9,724 nucleotides of DNA. Source: an uncultured Clostridium sp. (GTDB taxonomy: Bacteria; Bacillota; Clostridia; TANB77; CAG-508). The stretch lies in NCBI GenBank assembly GCA_900556695.1, contig USQA01000031.1, positions 1 through 9,724 on the forward strand, in the 5' to 3' direction. The position numbers and the translations under genes are program-made. Below are positions 1-7,300 of this stretch, in pieces. The first letter of the stretch is position 1; each line of letters begins with the position of its first letter. The notes under the pieces were generated by a model, which was not told the origin of the DNA, made no database searches, and worked only from the letters and a program-made list of their open reading frames with translations.

Positions 1-110
1 TTATTTACTTTTTTATCCTTTTGTTTAAATTTTAATTACAATTTACTTTTATATTGGCGTTTTTGTACGGAAATACTGCTTTTACATTAAAAATAAAACC
101 TTCCTGAAAT
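1..110. other. AT-rich intergenic stretch, no feature recognised
   Basis: The sequence is very AT-rich and has no open frame with a ribosome binding site, no RNA gene and no clear repeat. It lies downstream of the terminator of the small membrane-protein gene. It may be the leader of a gene beyond the left edge, because the minus strand carries AAAGGATA near its left end, but the gene itself is not visible. Confidence 0.5.
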
Positions 111-133
111 AAAAAAAGCAACTTGTAGTTGCC
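111..133 (-). terminator. Intrinsic terminator after the PepSY-like gene
   Basis: Read on the minus strand, a perfect 6-bp stem (GCAACT / AGTTGC) with an ACA loop is followed directly by seven T residues. It begins six bases past the stop codon of the small membrane protein, which is the expected place for its terminator. The stem is short but the T tract is uninterrupted. Confidence 0.85.
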
Positions 134-138
134 TCCTT

Positions 139-519
139 TTATTCTACATTAGCACTATTTACACGTACTATTTTTCCATTTTTTTGACTTATTTCAATTG
201 TATTTTCTAAAGAACATACATAATAATATAGTTCATTATCTCTTTGTATTAAAGTAACTTTTAGAGATTCTTTATTTATCTTTTTCTCTCCCAATTTTTT
301 AAACTTCTTTTGAGCAATTTTTCTTGCCTCATCTTCATTTATTTCACTTTCGTTCCTTTGTATATTAGTTTGAATATTACCAATTGTACTAAAATTAAAA
401 TTTGGTTTTATTACAATATACAGTGAAGCTAAAATAACTATAATACATAACATCATCGCCAAGTTATATAAATTAAAAACTTTTTTAAAACTCTTTATAA
501 ATTTTCTATTTACTTTCAT
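139..519 (-). CDS. Small membrane-anchored protein with a PepSY-like C-terminal domain
   Basis: The predicted protein has 126 residues. A basic N-terminus (K2, R5, K6, K9, K12, K13) precedes one hydrophobic helix at about residues 18-38, so the C-terminal part is probably extracellular. Residues about 59-120 resemble a PepSY fold: an acidic start, an EARKIAQKK helix, then strands ending in NGKIVRVN. PepSY domains occur in peptidase propeptides and small cell-envelope proteins and are thought to modulate proteases or bind the envelope; the role here is inferred only from that resemblance. The ATG is supported by AAAAGGAA with a 7-nt gap and by a strong promoter just upstream, and an intrinsic terminator follows the stop. 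It therefore looks monocistronic and independent of the large surface-protein operon. I recognise no specific gene name. Confidence 0.8.
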   Translation of the reverse strand: MKVNRKFIKSFKKVFNLYNLAMMLCIIVILASLYIVIKPNFNFSTIGNIQTNIQRNESEINEDEARKIAQKKFKKLGEKKINKESLKVTLIQRDNELYYYVCSLENTIEISQKNGKIVRVNSANVE

Positions 520-526
520 TATATCA

Positions 527-534
527 TTCCTTTT
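527..534 (-). promoter_or_regulatory. Ribosome binding site of the PepSY-like gene
   Basis: The minus strand reads AAAAGGAA with seven bases before the ATG. This fixes the start and excludes the out-of-frame ATG that lies between them. Confidence 0.7.
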
Positions 535-554
535 CTTTAGTTAATTATAAATTA

Positions 555-583
555 ATTTTAGCATTCTAATAACTATTTGTAAA
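555..583 (-). promoter_or_regulatory. Extended -10 sigma-A-type promoter for the PepSY-like gene
   Basis: The minus strand shows TTTACA at 583-578, a 17-base spacer, and TAAAAT at 560-555 preceded by TGC, which makes an extended -10 (TGnTAAAAT). Spacing and both hexamers fit a housekeeping promoter. Transcription would start near 548, giving a leader of about 28 bases. No operator is evident. Confidence 0.75.
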
Positions 584-610
584 GATTTTTATATTTTATT
601 TTAACATGAC

Positions 611-641
611 AAATAAACCCAAATATTCGGGTCTTTTTTTT
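611..641. terminator. Bidirectional terminator-like hairpin
   Basis: A 4-bp GC-rich stem (ACCC at 617-620 with GGGT at 629-632) encloses eight bases. On the plus strand it is followed by C and eight T residues; on the minus strand by TTTATTTG. No plus-strand gene ends here, so its likely use is to stop minus-strand transcription from the large operon before the PepSY-like promoter. The stem is short. Confidence 0.45.
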
Positions 642-662
642 ATAATTTTAACCATACTTAAT

Positions 663-687
663 AAAACCTATAAATTAGGATTTTTTT
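663..687. terminator. Second short terminator-like hairpin
   Basis: CCTA (667-670) pairs with TAGG (676-679) around a five-base loop. Seven T residues follow on the plus strand and TTTTATT on the minus strand. It lies between the pseudoknot candidate and the hairpin at 617-632. The stem is weak, so this is tentative. It may be the end signal of a minus-strand transcript that carries the pseudoknot. Confidence 0.3.
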
Positions 688-718
688 CTTTAATAATATT
701 TATAAAAATTATTTATAT

Positions 719-795
719 GTTACCTACAAAACCTCTTTGTCTAATTTCGTGTGCCTAAAATTAGATTTTAGAGGTTTTGCATGCACACTGGTAAC
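719..795. ncRNA. Candidate structured RNA with a nested pseudoknot
   Basis: Four sets of complementary segments fit one compact fold. P1: GTTACC (719-724) with GGTAAC (790-795). P2: 10 bp, 727-736 with 770-779. P3: 8 bp, 740-747 with 758-765. The fourth is a 6-bp pseudoknot between the P3 loop (GTGTGC, 749-754) and GCACAC (783-788), which lies between P2 and P1. No protein-coding frame explains the segment. The strand cannot be fixed because pairing is symmetric. The minus strand is more plausible, as 3' UTR of the surface operon, as an independent small RNA, or as a remote leader of the PepSY-like gene. It matches no riboswitch or ribozyme consensus that I can recall. A small DNA element with interrupted inverted ends is the main alternative. 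Confidence 0.5.
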
Positions 796-808
796 CTTAA
801 ATATCTTT

Positions 809-829
809 ATTATAAAAGTGTTTTATAAT
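809..829. repeat. Perfect AT-only palindrome
   Basis: Nine bases (809-817) are exactly complementary to 821-829 around a GTG loop. It sits about 26 bases beyond the stop of the anchor fragment. It could be a weak 3' hairpin protecting the operon transcript. Its left arm also contains TATAAT on the minus strand, about seven bases before the pseudoknot candidate would begin, so it could instead be a -10 element. No good -35 lies at the right distance. Confidence 0.4.
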
Positions 830-854
830 CAATTTTCATTTGTATTTTATATTA

Positions 855-1313
855 TCATTTGAGTATTATTTCTTCTTTTTTCTCTTTTGCTTTTATTATG
901 TACTTAATAAAGTTTTCTTTGTATGTAATTTCTAATTCTTTATCTTTTAATTTTTTAGTTATTGACTTATTCAATACTATTTTTACTTTGTTATCTTTAG
1001 TTTCATTATCCAAATATTTATCTATATTAAGTTTTAGATTTCTCTTACTTATTCTATCTAAACCACATAATAAGAATTCTCCATCTTCTTCTTCGTAAAT
1101 TCTTACATTGTGTTTAAATGCTAATACTAGTAATATTATCAATAAACCTAATATTCCTATAGGTATTATTATATCTATGTTATCTATTTTTGTTTCATCT
1201 GTCTTTTCATCTTTAATACCTAATGTAATTGTAGGCTTTTCTTCTGTTTCTTTATCATCTGTTTGTTTTGGTGTTTCTTGTGTTTTAGAATTTATATCTT
1301 TGATATCTTCATG
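855..1313 (-). pseudogene. Severed membrane-anchor segment of the giant surface protein
   Basis: An open frame of 152 codons runs from just after an in-frame TGA (1314-1316) to a TGA stop, with no ATG or GTG. The only alternative start is a TTG at 1142, inside the membrane helix, with a poor ribosome binding site. The translation begins with a Lys/Glu/Thr-rich linker (codons 1-45), continues with one hydrophobic helix (about 46-66, PIGILGLLIILLVLAF), and ends with a charged cytoplasmic tail of about 86 residues beginning HNVRIYEEEDGEF. That architecture is the expected C-terminal end of a clostridial surface protein without an LPXTG motif. Codon use is native AT-rich. I infer that it was the 3' end of the adjacent 2205-codon gene and is now cut off by the GC-rich hairpin segment. 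Expression as a separate protein is unlikely unless an undetected start or recoding exists. Confidence 0.65.
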
Positions 1314-1389
1314 TCAACAACCGTCAGGTTGATGACCTGCGCGCACATCAGTGCGCTTCCTTGTTCGTTCTAAAAACTCTTTTTTTGAA
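1313..1389. other. Anomalous hairpin-rich, partly GC-rich segment
   Basis: Bases 1313-1360 are about 58% GC by my count (28 of 48), within DNA that is otherwise strongly AT-rich. Three tandem stem-loops fill the segment: 1313-1336 (9 pairs and one mismatch, 4-nt loop), 1341-1356 (perfect GCGCAC / GTGCGC, 4-nt loop) and 1368-1389 (TTC/GAA plus A5/T5 with one mismatch). A competing 5-bp hairpin (CAGGT / ACCTG, 1325-1339) excludes the first. The segment begins where the linker of the anchor fragment ends and covers the stop of the giant frame. It is probably a small inserted non-coding element, possibly dispersed in the genome. The outer boundary on the giant-gene side is uncertain, between about 1380 and 1440. 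I recognise no insertion sequence family, and no target duplication is clear. Confidence 0.55.
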
Positions 1390-4300
1390 GAATTTTCAGG
1401 GTTGGAATATACTGTTCAGTTATCAAGGTTCTGTTTGCATTTCTTGTTGTTTTTGTTGGTATTACTGATGTTTCCGGATTATTTGTATCTTCTAATACTA
1501 CCTTTTTCTCAACATAAACAATAAAGTTTGTTTTTAAACCTGCATATGTAACTGTTATAGATTGATTTCCAGATGTATTTGGGGAATATCCTGAAATCAT
1601 ATCTTTTGTTACATTTATTGTATAAATTCCACTTGTTTTTACTACATATATTGTAGCTCCTGTTACATCTATATCTTCGCCATATTTATAACTTGTTTTA
1701 TTTGGCATACTTGCCATAGATATTGCTTTTATAGTATCTTTTACATTTATATTAAAGCTTGAATCAAATCCTTTATAAGATACATTTATATTTTGAGTTC
1801 CTTCTTTTTTGCTTTCAAATCCTGATATCATAGATGCTGTTAAATCAACAGTTTCTTCTATTTTTCCACTTGCTGTAACTAATGATACCTTTCCTCCTGT
1901 CAAGTCTATATCTTCACCATATTCATATTTAGTCTTTGTTGGTGGTATAACTTTTAATTTAGTAATATAGTCTTTTACATTAACACTAAATTGTTGAGTA
2001 ATTCCTTCGTAAGTTACTGTTAAGATTTGATTTCCGATTGTTTTTGAGTTATATCCTGAAACCATACTTGAAGTCATATTTATTATTTCTTTTGCTCCAC
2101 TTTCTTTAGTAACTTCTATTGTTCCACCAGTTAAATCTAGACTTTCTCCATATTTGTAATCTAATTTTGTTGGTAATGTTTTTATAATCATTCCACTTAA
2201 ATTATCTTCAACTGTTATATCAAATGTCTTTGTAAATCCTTTATATTGTACTGTTATAGTTTTAACTCCTACACTTGTTGTATTATATCCTGTAACAACT
2301 ACTTGACTATCAGTCATTGCTACTGGGGATGTAGCTGTACCACTTGACATTACAGCTTGTACTTGACCTCCTGTTAAGTCTTTTGTTTCATTTAGTTTAT
2401 AAATTAATTTATTTGGTTTTACTATAACTATATCTTTAATATAATCTTGAACATTAACTGTATATTTTGCCTGTTTTCCCTCGTAAGTTACTGTTAATTC
2501 TTGATTTCCTAAAATTTCTGGATTATATCCACTTACCATACTTTTTGTAATTGCTACTGTGGTTACACCACTTGAGCGAATTACGTTTATTTCTCCACCT
2601 GTTATATCTAATTCTTCACCATATTTATAGCTTACTTTTGGTTTAGTTTTTATTTCAATAGATTGAATACTATCTTCAACTATAACTCCAAAGTTCTTTG
2701 TAAATCCTTCATATGTAACATTTATTACTTGTGTACCTATTTGATTAGGATTAAATGCACTTACATTTACACTACTATCTGTTAATGCTACAGCTGTAGT
2801 TACGGCATTACTTGCCATTATTTTTTGTACAGTTCCTCCTATTAAATTTAGACTTTCTCCATATTGATATTTTGTTTTTGTTGGTGGTGTTAGTGTTATT
2901 CCCACAACATAGTCTGAAACTGTAACTTCATATGTTTTAGTTATTCCTCCATAAGTTACATTTAGATTTCTTGTTCCTAATTTTGTACTATCAAATTCAG
3001 AACCATTTAATTCTTTTACCATACTTTCTGTAATTGGTATAGTTTTAGTTCCACTACTTTTTACAATTTCTATTGTGCCACCTGTTATATCTAATGGTTC
3101 TCCATATTTATAATTTTGTTTTGGTGTAGATAATATTTCCATTGATTCAATATTATCATTTAATGTTATTTTTAATGTTGCTGTGAAAGCTTGTCCATTT
3201 GTTGCACTATCTACATCATTGTCTGTATATGTTACTGTTAAGTTTTGTTCTGCTATATTTGTTTTATTGTATCCTGCTACTATGCTTTCTGCTAGAACAA
3301 CTGGGGTTTTTGCTCCTGCTTTTGCATATGTTACAGTATACGTAATATTATTATCATTTATTAATTTTGATAATTCATCATTATATTTTCCTGTTACAGT
3401 ATTTGGAGTTACTGTAATTCCTGTTACATAGTCTTTAACAGTTACTTTATATGTTACTGTTTGTCCTCCGTATGTTATTGTAATTTCTTGTTCTCCTAGT
3501 TGTGTTTTATCATATCCTGTTATCATACTTTCTGTAACTTGTATATCTTTTGTTCCACTTCCACTTTCTACTGTTATTACTCCTGTGCTTACATCTATTT
3601 CGTCATTATATTTGTAGTCTGTTTTTGGTGTTGTATTTAATGTTATTTTCTTTACACTATCTTTTACACTTACTGTGTAATCTGTTGTTTTTGTTACTCC
3701 ATTTTCAGTATATTCTACATTTAATTTTAATGCAGTATTTTCTTTTGTACTATTAAAATTTGTTACCATTTGGTTTGTCATTGGTATTATTTCTGGTGTT
3801 CCTGTTGCTCTTGTTACTTTTATCTCTCCATCTGTAACATCTAATGTTTCATTTACATTATATGATACTTTTGTTGGTGTTGTATGTATATCAATTGATT
3901 TTACATCATTTACTATTGTTATTGGATAATTAACTGTTCCTGTTATACCATCTTTTGTATATTCTATTTTTAGTGTTTTACTTAGTGTATAGTCTGCTCC
4001 ATATTCTGATGTATTTGGACTCATATTTAATGTACTTCCATCTACTTCTGTTATTTTAGCTGATGTTATTGGTTCTGTTCTAGTTGTTCCATCTGCATAT
4101 GTTAATTCAATTTCTCCACCTGCTAAATTTAAGCTATCTCCATGATTGTATTTATTTGTTGTTGGAGCTGTTATCGTTATTCCTGTTATTTTATTTGATA
4201 ATGTTACATCTAATGTTGCTGTAAAGCTTTGTCCATTTGTGTAACTATTTGTATCTTGATCTTTATATGTTATTGTTAAGCTTTGTTTACTTGTTTCTGT

Positions 4301-7300
4301 TTTATCATATTCTGTTATCATATCTTCTGTTAGAGCTGATAGGGATTGAGCTCCTCCTTTAGCATATGTTACAGTGTATGTAATGTTATTATCGCTTATT
4401 AATTTTGATACTTTATCATTATACTTTCCTGTTACACTTGTTGGATTTACACTTATTCCTATTACATAATCTTTTACATTTACTTTGTAAGTTGTTGTTT
4501 GTCCTCCATATGTTATTGTTAATGTTCGTTCTCCTAAGGTTGTTTTATCATATCCACTTACCATTGAAGAGTCTAAATTTATTGTTGTTGTTCCACTTCC
4601 TTTTGTTATTTCTATTTTTCCTCCTGTTACATCTAGCTCTTCATTATATTTGTACTCTGTTTTATTTGGTACTACTTTTAATGTAACTGATGTTACTGTA
4701 TCTTTTACATCTACATTATATGTTGCCTTCTGATTTACTCCATTTTCTGTAAATGTTACTGTTAATGGCAGATTTGTATGTTCTACACTAGAATCAAATC
4801 CTGTTACATTTACTCTTGAGTCTGTTAATTTTACAACTTCTGCTACACCTGTTTGTCTTGTTACTAATATTTCTCCTGGTGTTGTTCCATCTGTTGTTAA
4901 ATCTAATGTATCATTTACATTGTAATTTGTTTTTGGAGTTGTATGCATATTTATTTTTGTAACTTTATTTATTACTTTTATTGTAAAGCTTGTTTCTTTT
5001 CCATCATATGTTACTTTTAAATTCTTTGTTGTTGTATTATCATCTCCAAATGTTACTTTACTTAAGTCTATTGAACTTCCATCTATTTCTGTTACTGTTA
5101 CTCCACTATCTGTTAGTACTTTTTCTTCTGTGTCTCCATTTTCTTTTATTACTGTTATTTTTCCTCCACTTAAATCTATTGTATCTCCATATCCATATTC
5201 TGTTTTACTTGGTTGTTGCTTCATACTTATTGATATTGTTGCATTATTTAATGTTATTTTTAGTGGTGCTGTAAATATTTGTCCATTTGTTGCACTATCT
5301 ATATCATTATCTGTATATGTTATTGTTAAGTTTTGTTCTGCTACACTTGTTTTACTATATCCTGTTACCATACTTTCTGTTAGAACAACTGGGGTTCTTG
5401 CTCCTGCTTTTGCATATGTTACAGCATATGTAATATTATTATCATTTATCAATTTTGATAATTCATCATTATACTTTCCTGTTACAACACTTGGGGTTAC
5501 AATAATTCCTGTTACGTAGTCTTTTACCGTTACTTCATAAGTTACTGTTTGCCCTCCATATGTTATAGTTATTGTTTGTTTTCCTAATGTTGTCTTATCA
5601 TATCCACTTACCATTCCTTCTGTTATTTCTATATCTTGTGTTCCACTTCCCTTACTTACTGTTATCTTTCCTCCTGTTATATCTAGTGGTTCTTGATATT
5701 TGTATTCTGTTTTACTTGGTTTTGTTTTTAATGTTATTCCTGTTACACTATCGGCAACTGTGTAATTTAAGTTAGTTGTTTTTGTTACTCCATTTTCTGT
5801 ATATGAAATGGTAGCCGTTTTACTTCCTTCTGTTGTTGTATCAAATCCGCTTATCATATCAGGTGTAACTGATATTGTTTCAGCATCTCCATTTTCTCTA
5901 TTAACTGTTATTGATAGTCCTGTTTCCAAACTTTCATTTACATTGTAACTTGTTTTTGGTGTTCCATTTAAGCTTATAGACTTTAATGAATTTATAATTT
6001 CTATTGGATAATTTACTGTTCCTGTTTTTCCGTCTTCTGTATATTCTATTTTTAATGTTTTACTTACTTTATTTGTGTTATCATATGTTGTTGGGCTCAT
6101 GTTAACAGTTGAACCATCAGATTCTGTAATCATAGCAGTTGTCATTGTTCTTGTTTCTTCTGTACCATTTTCATATGTAACTTTAATATTTCCTCCTGTT
6201 AAGTCTAAACTTTCTCCATGATTATATTGCGTTTTACTTGGTGCTGTTATATCTATTTTAGATATATTATTTACAACATCTACCTTAAAGGTTTTTATAA
6301 TTGTATCTGAAACTTTATTTCCATCTGAAAGTATATATTCTACATTATAAGTTACTGTTATTGTTTGTTTTCCTTCAGTTGTTTTATTATATCCACTTAT
6401 CATAGAATCTGTAATAGCTACACTTGTTACATTTGAGTTTTTCCATATTAATTGCATACTTGCACCTGTTAGATCTAAATCTGTATTGTAACTATATTCT
6501 ACTTTATTTGGTGGAGTAATACTTGCAGAATCTATATAATTGTAAACTTCTACATCTATTGTTTTTACTGCTGTTTTTCCTCCATATGTTACTGTTAAGT
6601 TTTGTTTAGTTCCTATTGTTGCACTAGAATATGCTGACACTACAGCATTTCCATCTGGAAGATTTATTATGCTTGTATTTCCGCTTCCAAAGTTAATTTT
6701 TAATTTTGTTCCTGTTAAATCTAAGCTTTCTCCATATTTGTAAACTTGTTTTGTTGGTTGATTTGTTAATTCAACTGTATCTACTGTATCATTTACTACT
6801 ATTGTTCCATCTACACTTTTTCCCTTATATGAAAATGTTATTTTTTGTGTTCCTTTTGTTATTCCTGTCCCATCATCTGGAAAAGCAGTAAATTTACTAG
6901 AATTTATATCTGCTGTATTTTCACTTATACTAAGATCACTGCTTGATGATGTTAGTACTTCTGTTGCTCCGCTTCTTTTTGTGGCTTTTAATTTTAGACT
7001 AGAAAAGTCTATGTTTTCTCCATGACTATATTCTGTTTTTGTTATTGGTGTATCTACAACTAAAGTATCTACTGGGTCTGTTACAGTTATATTAAATGAT
7101 GTTTGTTTTCCATCATAACTTATTCCTACATAATTTGTATTAATATCAGCTGTGTTTCCTGTTGTAATTCCAACTTTTGGATCTGTCATATCTATATCTT
7201 CAGATGTACTATCTGTATAATTTACAGTTATTATACCTCCTGTTAAATCTATAGTATCTCCATGTTCATAATTTGTTTTTGTTGGATTATTTTTTACACT

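Noticed and set aside
719..795. Assignment of the pseudoknot candidate to a known riboswitch or self-cleaving ribozyme (preQ1, SAM-II, fluoride, c-di-GMP, twister, hammerhead)
   Set aside because: I compared it with the consensus cores I can recall and found no match, so I left it unnamed.
1140..1142. TTG as a genuine start for a separate small membrane protein
   Set aside because: It begins within the hydrophobic helix, cutting off the PIGILG part, and its upstream AGG is weakly placed. The frame is open and native-looking for another 57 codons upstream.
1314..1316. In-frame TGA between the -1 frame of the giant gene and the anchor segment as a selenocysteine codon
   Set aside because: It would need both a -1 frameshift and UGA recoding, and no hairpin of the bacterial SECIS type lies just downstream of the TGA. 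TGA serves as the ordinary stop of the anchor frame itself.
859..1332. Plus-strand frames opposite the anchor fragment
   Set aside because: The minus-strand frame there has a coherent linker, membrane helix and charged tail. The plus-strand translations are Ser/Leu/Phe-rich shadows.
1379..1386. Homopolymer error in the A/T run as the cause of the split between giant gene and anchor
   Set aside because: Adding or removing bases in the run puts the frame into TAG, TGA or TAA within or just beyond the GC-rich segment. No simple correction restores a continuous protein.
1412..1428. CCTTGATAACTGAACAG on the minus strand resembling the conserved TTGAAAACT-type motif found before 23S rRNA in Firmicutes
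   Set aside because: No 16S, 23S or tRNA sequence lies nearby and the match is short. It may hint that the cassette extends to about 1430, but it does not support an rRNA fragment.
1370..1500. LPXTG sortase signal at the end of the giant protein
   Set aside because: No LPXTG-like motif followed by a hydrophobic helix and basic tail is present before the TAG. The likely anchor is the separate membrane segment downstream.
1505..6268. CRISPR-like or DNA-level regulatory repeat array
   Set aside because: The periodicity is that of protein domains (about 230-290 bases per domain) with an open reading frame throughout, and there are no short direct repeats with spacers.
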